From Candidatus Woesearchaeota archaeon (lineage in GTDB: Archaea; Nanobdellota; Nanobdellia; Woesearchaeales; GW2011-AR9): 43,126 nt of DNA. The position numbers and the translations under genes are program-made. The DNA is taken from contig JAGVYE010000005.1 of the NCBI GenBank assembly GCA_018303445.1, forward strand, positions 1-43,126. The letters are read 5' to 3'. This document shows positions 30,811-39,379 of this stretch, piece after piece; positions within the stretch are counted from its first letter, which is position 1; every line of letters begins with the position of its first letter. The notes beneath the pieces are model-generated. The model was not told where the DNA came from, ran no database searches, and was given only the letters and a program-made list of their open reading frames with translations.

Positions 30811-31011
30811 ATGAAAAAAGGTCGCTTTGTGTTTGCTGCGGCATCATTTCTTATCGCTTTAAATGCCGCCTTCGCAGCCGCTTATTTAGATCCAAATTCC
30901 GGCAGTTTGCTGCTGCAGATTTTGTTAGGGATTGTTGCTACTGTCGCCATTATGACCAAAGGCATAAAGTACCGCATCAAGTCTTTTTTTCAGAGAATTT
31001 TTAATAAATAA
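30811..31011 (+). CDS. Small membrane protein with YLDPNSGS motif
   Basis: The 66-residue protein has two hydrophobic helices separated by AAYLDPNSGSLLLQILLG and a basic C-terminus (KYRIKSFFQRIFNK). The first helix may be a signal peptide cleaved near AFA-A. Small proteins with the Y-[LI]-D-P-x-[ST]-G-S motif are often encoded beside membrane-bound sulfatase/phosphodiesterase-fold enzymes, and here the next gene starts 1 nt after this stop. A TATA box (gtttatatag) lies about 25 nt upstream of the ATG. It is probably a partner subunit of the downstream enzyme; the mechanism is unknown. Confidence 0.8.
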   Translation: MKKGRFVFAAASFLIALNAAFAAAYLDPNSGSLLLQILLGIVATVAIMTKGIKYRIKSFFQRIFNK

Positions 31012-31012
31012 A

Positions 31013-32761
31013 ATGAATTATCTTAAAGAGTATCATCCGTACCTATTTACTATTTTCATGATCCTTTTTCTTTATTATACTAACATTAAAGAACTCTCTT
31101 TTCGCGAAATTATCGTTCCTTTATTCTTTTCTCTTATTGCCACATCCATTCTCTTCTTTATTGCAAAAAAAAAATTCAAGAAATCTCCCCAAATTGGCCT
31201 TTATCTCACTTCTTTTATTGTCCTCTTCTTCAGTTATGGCCGTGTAGCTGATATACTTGATAATCCTCCTCATGTAGCTCCAATTGTTTGGCAAACGATA
31301 GAATTACTTATCGCCGGTTTGTTATTCTTTGGGATATTTTTCTATTTGTCTAAGAGAAAAAATTCCATTAAGACAAAATTGATGGTGGTTTCTTTCTTAG
31401 CTCTAATCTTATCATTAGCATTCTACTTTATTTTAACTAATGCGAATTTTCGTTCCATTTTTCTTTATCTCCATCCTTTACACCTTGTTCAGTTTTTTAA
31501 CGCCAATCTTTACTTTTTTGCTTTACTTTACTTCTTTATCCCCTTACTGGCTCTTATTTTTATAATCAAAAGAATAAATAGTCCTCAGCGTGTTAATGAA
31601 TGGCTCAACACTCTCTCCATTATTTTAGTAATTTTTATCATAGCCCAAATACTCTTTTACAATTTCGCAAATACTTCTCGTCCATCCTTAGCCGATAATC
31701 CATTTTCTGTCCAATTTGAAAAAGATAAAGTTCCTCAAGCGACACTTCCAGATATTTATTACATTATCTTAGATGGCTACGCTGGCGAAGGGGCACTAAA
31801 AGAACACGCAGGATTTGATAATCTACCTTTTCTTAATGCCCTTAAAAAAAGAGGGTTTTATGTTGCAAATGAAAGCGCTGCGAACTATATGGTCACTTTT
31901 TTATCATTGTCTTCATCTTTAAATATGAACTATCTTGACATTTATACGGATTTAATCGGCGCTAATTCTCGTGACAGAACTCTTCCTTTTTCCGTTATGG
32001 ACCGCCCCCTTGTCGCTCAGCATTTAAAATCAGCAGGGTATCGCTTCATTCAGTTTTCTTCAAGTATTGGCGCTACTGATAAAAACGACTATGCAGATGA
32101 ATTTTACGATCCATTCAAGTTAAGCGAAGTTGGTTTTCTCTTCATTCGTTCCACTCCTTTGCGTTTACTGACACCAAATGAGATCCCGGTTGTCGTTTTA
32201 CACAATTTTGAAATGCTTCAAAAAATTGCCGCACGGGAAGACAAAACGCCTCGATTCGTTTTTTCTCACGTTTATAGTCCTCATCCACCTTATCTTTTTG
32301 ATAGAAATGGAAAGATTATTTCTGAAGAATATTACGATCCTTCTGCAGAACAATGGGCCGATCTGAAGGGCTACGTCGAACAACTTAAATTCATTAATAA
32401 GAAAACTTTGCAATCTGTAGATGCTATTCTTAAAAAGTCAAAGCGTCCTGTTCTGATCATTATCCAAGGGGATCATGGCTTTATCACCGATCCTCAATGG
32501 ACAAAACACCCCACTCAAAAGAATGTTGATGGGAGAGCTTCTATTTTAAATGCCTACTATTTCTATGATCAAAATTATTCACAGTTGTACCCTTCCATTT
32601 CACCGGTGAATTCTTTCCGTGTCATCTTTAATGAATACTTAAACCAAACTTTACCATTATTTCCTGATCAAGTATACTTCTCTGATGACCGTGACACTCC
32701 CTATCAATTTGTAAAAGCATTTGAAGATCAAACGTACGTCGGGCCGTTTCCGAGAGAATAA
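31013..32761 (+). CDS. Membrane-bound alkaline-phosphatase/sulfatase-fold enzyme
   Basis: The 582-residue protein has an N-terminal block of about six transmembrane helices (to about residue 225). A long catalytic domain outside the membrane follows, starting PDIYYIILDGYAG, where the Asp is a metal ligand. It continues with NYMVTFLSLSSSLN, where the nucleophilic Thr/Ser is expected, HVYSPHPPYLFDR, and IIQGDHGF with the second metal-binding Asp-His. This order places it in the sulfatase/phosphoglycerol-transferase branch of the alkaline phosphatase superfamily. Membrane members often move phosphoglycerol or phosphoethanolamine onto surface polymers. It is co-transcribed with the YLDPNSGS protein. 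Sulfatase versus phosphotransferase activity cannot be decided from sequence. Confidence 0.85.
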   Translation: MNYLKEYHPYLFTIFMILFLYYTNIKELSFREIIVPLFFSLIATSILFFIAKKKFKKSPQIGLYLTSFIVLFFSYGRVADILDNPPHVAPIVWQTIELLIAGLLFFGIFFYLSKRKNSIKTKLMVVSFLALILSLAFYFILTNANFRSIFLYLHPLHLVQFFNANLYFFALLYFFIPLLALIFIIKRINSPQRVNEWLNTLSIILVIFIIAQILFYNFANTSRPSLADNPFSVQFEKDKVPQATLPDIYYIILDGYAGEGALKEHAGFDNLPFLNALKKRGFYVANESAANYMVTFLSLSSSLNMNYLDIYTDLIGANSRDRTLPFSVMDRPLVAQHLKSAGYRFIQFSSSIGATDKNDYADEFYDPFKLSEVGFLFIRSTPLRLLTPNEIPVVVLHNFEMLQKIAAREDKTPRFVFSHVYSPHPPYLFDRNGKIISEEYYDPSAEQWADLKGYVEQLKFINKKTLQSVDAILKKSKRPVLIIIQGDHGFITDPQWTKHPTQKNVDGRASILNAYYFYDQNYSQLYPSISPVNSFRVIFNEYLNQTLPLFPDQVYFSDDRDTPYQFVKAFEDQTYVGPFPRE

Positions 32762-32768
32762 CTTTTTC

Positions 32769-34235
32769 TCATATTTCTCTTCTTTTTCTAAACACTAGAG
32801 TTATTCTTTCATACAAATTCTTCACTAATTCAATGTCGTCAGATGTAATTTCCCTTAAAAGGTAGAGTAATAAGACGTAGAGTAGCATTAATAGGGTATA
32901 AAAAAAGAGGAGATAAAACCCTGAAGGATGAATCCACAACGCCAAAACAAAAATTATTCCTGAGCTTACGAGAATATTAATGGCAGATTTAACCTTGACA
33001 AAGCAATGGAATTTGTGTATAATGTAACTAAAAGTTATCACAAAGGCAATAAGAGAAGCACAGAGAGAAGCCATCGCTGCCCCTTTCATTCCTAAAGAAG
33101 GAATAAATTGTATCCCCGTTATCATCAGAACAGCTGCTCCTATCAACGTGAACCAGAACGATAATCCAGGCTCGCCACTACCCGAAATAATAGATGTGCA
33201 GGTTAAAAAGATAACGAGAAACATTGTACTCAAGATGAGAAAAGAAAGAGCTTCTCCTCCCGCTGCATATTCAAAGGAATACAAGAAAATAATGGCTTCT
33301 TTTGCCGTTGCCGTAATGAGTGCCGTTATTGGCAGGAGTCCTAAAAGCAAATAACGCATTGATAGCGTGATATATCTCTTTGTCAACTCAAGATTCTTTT
33401 CGCTCGTTGATTTTGAAATCGAAGGAAGCAACGTTAAAGCTAATGTGGAAAAAATAATATAAGGTATATTTGAAATCGTCATCGCCGCCGTATAGTATCC
33501 CACAAGACTATTATCCCTCAGCAATGATTTAACAAGAAGAGTATCGAGATTACGCATGAAGATTAAACTTAAGGAAGAGGCAACAATCGGCAGCGCGAAC
33601 AATATTAACTTCTTTTTAGGGAAGTTCTCTTTTGCCATGAATGAAGGAACACCAAAAAGAAGTACAGAAATAAAGATGGAAACAGCCAGAGATGTGAAGT
33701 ACCCCCAAAGGACACCAAAGACTTCTAGCCCTATAAAAACGAAAAGAAATATGAATAATAAGCGAAATAGGGACGAAATCATTGTTGCTATGGCTTCCCT
33801 TCTGAACCATCGAAGTCCGTTGAGATATCCATCAACATAAAAATAAAATAAAGAAAGCGGTATAACGATAATCCCAATATAGAAAATATAAATGCGCAGT
33901 GAGTCATCATTAAGCAAGGCTGCGATTTGTTTTGAGAAAATCATATAAAAAAGAACCATGAACGCCGTCATAATCATGTGCAGTTTGAACGCTGCTTTGA
34001 TAATTGATCCTTCATCTCTATTTGGCTCTGGCAAATACTTCGACATGGCTTTAGGAATACCAGCATGAAGAACGGCCCTATTAATCTGATACAAAGAGGT
34101 AATAACTCCTACAACTCCAAACAATGCCGCTCCTAAATATCGCGCCAATCCAACGTTAATAATATAACTCGTTGCTACATTCACGATGCTCGAAATCATT
34201 ACAAAGGCTGTGCCAATACCCATTTCACGTTTCAT
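32769..34235 (-). CDS. Polysaccharide flippase (Wzx/MVF-type, MOP superfamily)
   Basis: The 488-residue membrane protein has about 14 hydrophobic helices. It begins GIGTAFVMISSIVNVATSYIINVGLARYLGAALFG, the family opening (helix 1, then ARYLG-x-x-x-FG). It has MRNLDTLLVKSLL before helix 7 and SLGMKGAAMASLCASL near helix 12, all characteristic of polysaccharide-biosynthesis flippases. These flip lipid-linked oligosaccharides to the outer side of the membrane. No glycosyltransferase lies adjacent. It stands between the sulfatase-fold enzyme (convergent) and the phosphoramidate-type operon (divergent), and helps mark this as a surface-glycan region. Confidence 0.93.
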   Translation of the reverse strand: MKREMGIGTAFVMISSIVNVATSYIINVGLARYLGAALFGVVGVITSLYQINRAVLHAGIPKAMSKYLPEPNRDEGSIIKAAFKLHMIMTAFMVLFYMIFSKQIAALLNDDSLRIYIFYIGIIVIPLSLFYFYVDGYLNGLRWFRREAIATMISSLFRLLFIFLFVFIGLEVFGVLWGYFTSLAVSIFISVLLFGVPSFMAKENFPKKKLILFALPIVASSLSLIFMRNLDTLLVKSLLRDNSLVGYYTAAMTISNIPYIIFSTLALTLLPSISKSTSEKNLELTKRYITLSMRYLLLGLLPITALITATAKEAIIFLYSFEYAAGGEALSFLILSTMFLVIFLTCTSIISGSGEPGLSFWFTLIGAAVLMITGIQFIPSLGMKGAAMASLCASLIAFVITFSYIIHKFHCFVKVKSAINILVSSGIIFVLALWIHPSGFYLLFFYTLLMLLYVLLLYLLREITSDDIELVKNLYERITLVFRKRREI

Positions 34236-34332
34236 AACAAGTCTTGCCTTTAGATCAAGGCTTTTTTAAGGTTGTGAAAGGGGGATTTTCTTGAGAACAC
34301 TAATCCATTACCTTTAAAAATAAGTTCCCTTC

Positions 34333-34347
34333 ACTAGTCCCACTAGT
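34333..34347. promoter_or_regulatory. Tandem ACTAGT palindromes at the predicted transcript start
   Basis: ACTAGT occurs at 34333-34338 and again at 34342-34347, separated by CCC. A TATA-like ctttaaaaat (near 34311) predicts a transcript start near 34336, inside this motif. An AAGGTGG ribosome-binding site follows 4 nt before the ATG at 34359. This is a likely repressor site. The encoded protein begins with an AbrB-like hairpin, so autoregulation is possible. Confidence 0.4.
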
Positions 34348-34358
34348 AAGGTGGTTAT

Positions 34359-37337
34359 ATGAAAAGAGTAGTGTGGGCGAATAAATCGAACGGGCAGTTA
34401 TGTGTTACGATCCCTAAAGAAGTTGATGTTAAAGAAGGAGATTTTGTTGAAATTAAGAAAGCTCCATTACAGCGAATTTCCTATTTAGGTATTGTAGGCG
34501 ATCTCTTTCACTATGGCCACTTAAGTTCTATTAAGTTTGCCAATTCTCTTGCAGATTACATGGTGTGTGGTGTTCTTACAGATAAAGCAGTAGAATCATA
34601 CCGCGTCAGACCGATTGCCAATATAACGGAACGAAAAGCCGTCATTGAGAATCTTAATTGTGTAGATCGAGTAATGACTCAGGATTTAGTAGACCCTACA
34701 GAGAATCTTAAACGGCTGCATGAGGAATTTCCTCACGCTGAAATTATTCTGGTTCATGGAGATAACTGGCAGGACGTGCCGGGCATAGAGTATATAAAAA
34801 GCATTGGCGGAAAAATTGTCCAGCATCCTTATTATGGCCGATTATCAACATTTAAGATCGTAAATCAAATTCTTCAAGATAAAGATAAATATAAGGATAT
34901 TACTAAATTTACTTCCTTCATTCGCAATGGCAGTTCTTCCTCAGCTCAATGGGATAGTAATAAAGCCGTTATTAGTTCCAAAGCAGATACGTTAGCGGCC
35001 TTAAAACCGCTTCTCCAGAAATCAAAAATTGAAGATCTCTATACTTTTACCATTTCTGACTGGAAAAATGATAAGAAAAAAATTTTGAGAACTATTCAAG
35101 AGCTATTTACAGGAAAAATTGTTATTCGCAGTTCTGCCGTGAGTGAAGACACCTTGGAACAGTCACTGGCGGGAAATTTTCAAAGCGTTTTGCATATCGA
35201 TTCTCAAGAGATAAAAGCTGTAGAAGAGGCTATTGCCACAGTCTTGCGTTCCTATCGAGAAAAACAAGCAGAAAGTTCTTTCAATCAAATTCTCGTGCAA
35301 AAACAAACTGATAATATAACTATGAGTGGTGTTCTTTTCACCAGGACCTTAGAGAAAAATGCTCCTTACTATGTGGTCAATTATGATGATAAAACAGGAA
35401 GCTCTGATTCGGTAACGGCAGGAAGAGAGAACCAAGTGATGATTATTGCTCACGATGCCGAGAATATTCCTGAGAAAATGAAACCACTTCTCGAAGCTGT
35501 ACAGGAATTAGAACAGAAAATTCCCTCTCTTCCTTTAGATATCGAGTTTGCTATATCTTGTGAAGGTGTTGTTATTTTCCAAGTTCGTCCTTTGGCGGTA
35601 AATAGGCATAAAGAACGTCATGATGAGGAAGTAAAAGAGAGAGTAACTTCTCTCCAAGAAAAATTTTTGAAATTGACACAAAAACCGGCACATCTCTGTG
35701 GCGAAACAACTATCTTTGCGGATATGCCTGATTGGAATCCTGCGGAAATTATCGGCGATAGACCTAATCTTCTCGATTACTCTCTCTACGATTATGTTAT
35801 TACGAACAGTGCCTGGCACGAAGCCAGAGCCTCGCAAGGGTATCATGATGTAAAACCAGCAAAATTAGTGGAATTATTTGCCAATAAACCGTATGTTAAC
35901 GTGAGAAATTCTTTCAATTCTTTTATTCCGGCGGCGATTAAAAATCCATTGAGAGATAAACTCGTTGCTTTCTACCTTGACAAACTTCGTCATAATCAAC
36001 ATTTACAAGATAAAGTTGAATTTGAAATTGCTTACACTTGTTATGATTTAAGCTTTGATGAACGAAGCTTGGAATTAGAAAAAGCAGGATTTACAAAAGA
36101 AGAACTTCGATCCTTAAAACAATCTCTTCTTCAATTAACAAACACCCTTGTGAGCAACTACCAAAAAAATATTGATTTAGATATTAAGGATGTTCTTAGC
36201 CTAGGAGAGTTACGAACATTCCTAAACCAGAAAGTAAAGAACGAAAAATTTACACCTAAAGAGCTCATTAATAATGCCAAGTCTCTCCTTGATGAATGTC
36301 GTCGGAAAGGAACAGTGCAATTTTCCCGTTTAGCACGGCTAGGTTTTATAGGAAAAATTATCTTAAAAAGTATGGTAAAGAAAGGAATTATCTTTCAAGA
36401 TACTTATGATCGCTTTTATAAATCCCTCAACACCGTTGCTAGTGAAATCAGCAATGATTTCAAAAAACTTTTGCGGCATGAAATTTCTGAAGAAACGTTT
36501 ATCAAAAAATATTATCATCTCCGTCCAGGAACGTATGACATCACCAGCTTACGGTATGATAAAAATCCAACCCTTTTCCAAGTTTTTCCCCAAGCTTTTG
36601 ATGAAGAAACGGGGTACGGATCTTTCATTTTTGATACTGAGAAAGAAAAAATAAAAAATGCTTTTCAAGAACATGGCCTCCAATTTTCACCCGATGAATT
36701 TTTCGAATTTACACAAAAAGCGACGGAAGCGCGGGAACTTTCTAAATTTGAGTTCACCAAGAATCTTAGCGATGCTTTAGAGCTTCTTGCCGAAGCGGGA
36801 GAACTCATGGGCTTTACTCGTAAAGAAATGGCCCTGCTTGACATCAACGAAATTTTCCGCAGCAACGCTCTCAGCGATGTAGAAGAAATGACTCAGGAAT
36901 GGAAAAGCATCATCAAAATCCGTGAGGAAGAAAAAACAATTCATGATAAAATTGTTCTTCCTTCTCTCCTTTTCTCTGAAGATCACTTTGATCTTATTCA
37001 ACATTATGAAGCTAAGCCAAACTTTATTACCCAAAAAATTATTACTAGAAAAGTTGTCAACATAAATTCTTTTGATAAAGAAAAAATCCCTCCCATTGAA
37101 GGAAGTATCGTTATTCTCGAAAATGGCGATCCTGGTTATGACTGGATTTTTACGCGTAATCCCGCTGGACTGATCACAAAATATGGCGGCGTTGCTTCGC
37201 ATATGTCTATTCGCTGCGCCGAATTTGGCATTCCCGCGGCGATAGGTTGTGGAGAAATGATCTTTGAAAGAGTTAAAAATGCTACGGAAGTGCGATTAGA
37301 TTGTAAAGCAAACAAAATCGAACCGTTGCGGAGATAA
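34359..37337 (+). CDS. Fusion: AbrB-like + cytidylyltransferase + glutamine-kinase-like (PEP-synthase-type) protein
   Basis: The 992-residue protein has four parts. Residues 1-35 (VWANKSNGQLCVTIPKEV) match an AbrB/SpoVT swapped hairpin. About 40-170 is a TagD-type cytidylyltransferase with HYGH (51-54) and LSTFKI. About 205-420 is a PEP-synthase-type ATP-grasp domain (VIRSSAVSEDTLEQSLAGNF, VLVQKQTDN, QVRPL). A helical middle region then leads to a C-terminal phosphohistidine swivel domain with catalytic His948 (GGVASHMSIRCAEFGIPAA). The PEP/pyruvate barrel is absent, as in C. jejuni Cj1418, a glutamine kinase with the ATP-grasp - middle - His-swivel layout. I infer phosphorylation of glutamine amide nitrogen. 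The C26 amidohydrolase gene starts 3 nt after the stop. Confidence 0.85.
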   Translation: MKRVVWANKSNGQLCVTIPKEVDVKEGDFVEIKKAPLQRISYLGIVGDLFHYGHLSSIKFANSLADYMVCGVLTDKAVESYRVRPIANITERKAVIENLNCVDRVMTQDLVDPTENLKRLHEEFPHAEIILVHGDNWQDVPGIEYIKSIGGKIVQHPYYGRLSTFKIVNQILQDKDKYKDITKFTSFIRNGSSSSAQWDSNKAVISSKADTLAALKPLLQKSKIEDLYTFTISDWKNDKKKILRTIQELFTGKIVIRSSAVSEDTLEQSLAGNFQSVLHIDSQEIKAVEEAIATVLRSYREKQAESSFNQILVQKQTDNITMSGVLFTRTLEKNAPYYVVNYDDKTGSSDSVTAGRENQVMIIAHDAENIPEKMKPLLEAVQELEQKIPSLPLDIEFAISCEGVVIFQVRPLAVNRHKERHDEEVKERVTSLQEKFLKLTQKPAHLCGETTIFADMPDWNPAEIIGDRPNLLDYSLYDYVITNSAWHEARASQGYHDVKPAKLVELFANKPYVNVRNSFNSFIPAAIKNPLRDKLVAFYLDKLRHNQHLQDKVEFEIAYTCYDLSFDERSLELEKAGFTKEELRSLKQSLLQLTNTLVSNYQKNIDLDIKDVLSLGELRTFLNQKVKNEKFTPKELINNAKSLLDECRRKGTVQFSRLARLGFIGKIILKSMVKKGIIFQDTYDRFYKSLNTVASEISNDFKKLLRHEISEETFIKKYYHLRPGTYDITSLRYDKNPTLFQVFPQAFDEETGYGSFIFDTEKEKIKNAFQEHGLQFSPDEFFEFTQKATEARELSKFEFTKNLSDALELLAEAGELMGFTRKEMALLDINEIFRSNALSDVEEMTQEWKSIIKIREEEKTIHDKIVLPSLLFSEDHFDLIQHYEAKPNFITQKIITRKVVNINSFDKEKIPPIEGSIVILENGDPGYDWIFTRNPAGLITKYGGVASHMSIRCAEFGIPAAIGCGEMIFERVKNATEVRLDCKANKIEPLRR

Positions 37338-37340
37338 AAC

Positions 37341-38018
37341 ATGGTAATCTTATTATCACAAAAGATAAGTGTAACCAAACATGGCGATCAAACTGATGCT
37401 CTTGAACATAGCTTAAGTCATTATTTAGAAAGAATGAAAATTCATTTTATCCCTGTTTCCAATTCTCTGCATGACCTCCAGTATTATTTCTCTACCTTTC
37501 TTATCGAAGGAATTATTTTGTCTGGAGGAAATGACATTGATCCTTTATCGTACGGTAAAGAAAGAAAAAATGATCCGGACATTGTTCCGGAACGTGACCG
37601 AGTTGAGAAGATACTTTTAGAGGCAGCAGTAAAAAGAAAAATACCTCTTTTAGGAATCTGTCGGGGTATGCAATTTATTAATGTCTATTTTAATGGAAAA
37701 CTTACTCATTTGCTTTCTCAAAGGATAATACACCTGCCTCGCCAGGATCATCCTGTCATCATCCAAGAGTTTGTCGCGGAACTTGGGAAAGAACACGTTG
37801 TTAATTCTTATCATAATTATGGGATTTTGAAAAATGATCTTTCTCCAGAGCTAAAACCATTTGCCATTACTTCAGATGGGATAATAGAAGGAATTTTTCA
37901 TCCGATTTTGCCTATCATGGGAATACAATGGCATCCTGAGAGAGTAAATCAAGATCAAACCTTTAACGACTTCATCGTAAAAGCGTTTAAAGAGCGGAAG
38001 TTTTTTTGGAAGAAATAA
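37341..38018 (+). CDS. Class-I glutamine amidotransferase / peptidase C26 (gamma-glutamyl hydrolase-like)
   Basis: The 225-residue enzyme has the C26 triad: nucleophile Cys in LLGICRGMQFIN, and His and Glu in GIQWHPERVN. It also has the family segment EGIILSGGNDIDPLSY. Relatives cleave gamma-glutamyl bonds (for example PuuD), and C. jejuni Cj1417 releases cytidine diphosphoramidate from gamma-glutamyl-CDP-amidate. Its position 3 nt downstream of the glutamine-kinase-like gene, with a GGAGAT ribosome-binding site inside that gene's end, makes the Cj1417-like role the best guess. It converges on the HIT gene with 1 nt between stops. Confidence 0.9.
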   Translation: MVILLSQKISVTKHGDQTDALEHSLSHYLERMKIHFIPVSNSLHDLQYYFSTFLIEGIILSGGNDIDPLSYGKERKNDPDIVPERDRVEKILLEAAVKRKIPLLGICRGMQFINVYFNGKLTHLLSQRIIHLPRQDHPVIIQEFVAELGKEHVVNSYHNYGILKNDLSPELKPFAITSDGIIEGIFHPILPIMGIQWHPERVNQDQTFNDFIVKAFKERKFFWKK

Positions 38019-38019
38019 A

Positions 38020-38466
38020 TTACACGGAACGTAACTTTCTGGCCATATCTTCGAGCTTCTCTTGAGTATAAGGGGGATTTATTCTTTCTCTATCTTTCTG
38101 AACAACTAATCTTCCAGAAGAATCATGCACCGTTGTCCAGAGAACACGAAAGTGCGAATCTGAAGGAATCATATGGTAATGAATGTGTGGTTGTGAAGAA
38201 TGTCGTCCTGTTTGCATAGCATGAATTGGTGGATGCTCTGGATAGGCTCGAAGCAATCGTTGTTGACTATTATATAATATCTCATTAATTGCTCCTGACT
38301 CTTCGGCTGTTAATTCGTCTAATCTTAATACATGTCGTCGTGGTGTGATAAGCAAATGTCCATCACGCAATGGATACGTTGAAACTACAACAACAGCATA
38401 ATCATTCTTTGTTACAATTCTATACTCTTCCTCATACGCTAAACATAAACCACAAAGAGATTCCAT
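38020..38466 (-). CDS. HIT-family nucleotide hydrolase/transferase
   Basis: The 148-residue protein has the histidine-triad motif PHIHYHMIP (H-x-H-x-H), the upstream segment YPLRDGHLLITPRRHVLRLDEL and an N-terminal CGLC pair that could bind zinc. HIT enzymes cleave or transfer nucleoside monophosphates; several hydrolyse adenosine phosphoramidates (Hint type). It is the last gene of a three-gene minus-strand operon with two histidine-phosphatase proteins (6-nt gap). A nucleotide-phosphoramidate substrate would fit the flanking cluster, but this is inference. Confidence 0.9.
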   Translation of the reverse strand: MESLCGLCLAYEEEYRIVTKNDYAVVVVSTYPLRDGHLLITPRRHVLRLDELTAEESGAINEILYNSQQRLLRAYPEHPPIHAMQTGRHSSQPHIHYHMIPSDSHFRVLWTTVHDSSGRLVVQKDRERINPPYTQEKLEDMARKLRSV

Positions 38467-38472
38467 AAAGAT

Positions 38473-39366
38473 CTATTGCACCATATATCGACGCAGCGCA
38501 TCCATATCTACGTTCAATACCATTTCTAACTTTGTAAGGTCTTTTAATGTTCTTCTAAGCTGAGCATCACTTATCTTTCCAGAGGCATTAGTGAGAACAC
38601 GTAATTCAAATCCGCCGCCGAGTTCATAACCTCCTCCTGCTCTTTCCCACAACTCCCGCGCATTTGTACCTAAATCACCAGTGAGACCAGCGGTAATAAT
38701 TTCTAAATTAGGCTGATGAGTCGTGGAAAGAATGACACTGCGAGTTAAAACTTCCCGCATTACGCGAAAGCCCCTCTCCATCACCTTCAATGGCGGCTCA
38801 GAACGTTGATCAAGCTCAAATCCTTTCTGTACCATCCATTGGTAACCAGGAAAGCTAGGATTGATTATTTTATGGTATGCTTCAGCAACAAGTTCATTTC
38901 CTTCATCCGGTTTTCCTCGTGAGTTTTTGTACTTTGTTTCATTCAAGGCTTCAAAAAGAACCACTTCTGCTATCTTATGCAACCCCTGGAAGGCTAATAC
39001 TCTCTGCGTTTCAGGCGAAAGAACACTAATATCATGAACATTTTGTGCGTAGGCCTTCGCCATACCTACAAACAGGTACGTCGCTGTTTCCCTTGCCCTG
39101 GCGAGAGGAGAAGGGGCGATAAGAACAGGAACAATACCACCAGAAAGAACAGAAAAAAAATCTTGCGGAACAGATAATGTTTCTCCAATCTTGACGGCTT
39201 TTTCGTATTCCGTAGCAGCAAGATGCGCTTCCCCATCGGGATGTATCCCATTTCCTACAAAAGCGGTATCTACCGTTCCTGGAACCGCGACTTCTTCTCC
39301 GACAAAGAAAGGTTCTCTCGCTAATAAATGCCGCCGTAAATGCCAAACATGTTCAGTTGTTGCCAT
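38473..39366 (-). CDS. Histidine phosphatase superfamily protein, divergent
   Basis: The 297-residue protein shows the phosphoglycerate-mutase-type pattern in degenerate form. WHLRRHLLA stands in for LLRHG, APSPLARARETATYL matches the S-P-L-x-R-A-x-x-T-A helix, and ILSTTHQPNLEII replaces the usual SHG loop with a THQ. It lacks a signal peptide. The tandem neighbour (39380-40285) is a related paralogue. Activity on a small phosphorylated compound or nucleotide is plausible, but the divergent RRH start and loop leave catalysis uncertain. The gap to the upstream gene is 13 nt. Confidence 0.8.
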   Translation of the reverse strand: MATTEHVWHLRRHLLAREPFFVGEEVAVPGTVDTAFVGNGIHPDGEAHLAATEYEKAVKIGETLSVPQDFFSVLSGGIVPVLIAPSPLARARETATYLFVGMAKAYAQNVHDISVLSPETQRVLAFQGLHKIAEVVLFEALNETKYKNSRGKPDEGNELVAEAYHKIINPSFPGYQWMVQKGFELDQRSEPPLKVMERGFRVMREVLTRSVILSTTHQPNLEIITAGLTGDLGTNARELWERAGGGYELGGGFELRVLTNASGKISDAQLRRTLKDLTKLEMVLNVDMDALRRYMVQ

Positions 39367-39379
39367 GTTTTTTCTCTCT

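Noticed and set aside
34359-37337. Plain phosphoenolpyruvate synthase
   Set aside because: The PEP/pyruvate-binding barrel is missing and two extra N-terminal domains are present; the layout fits glutamine-kinase-type proteins better.
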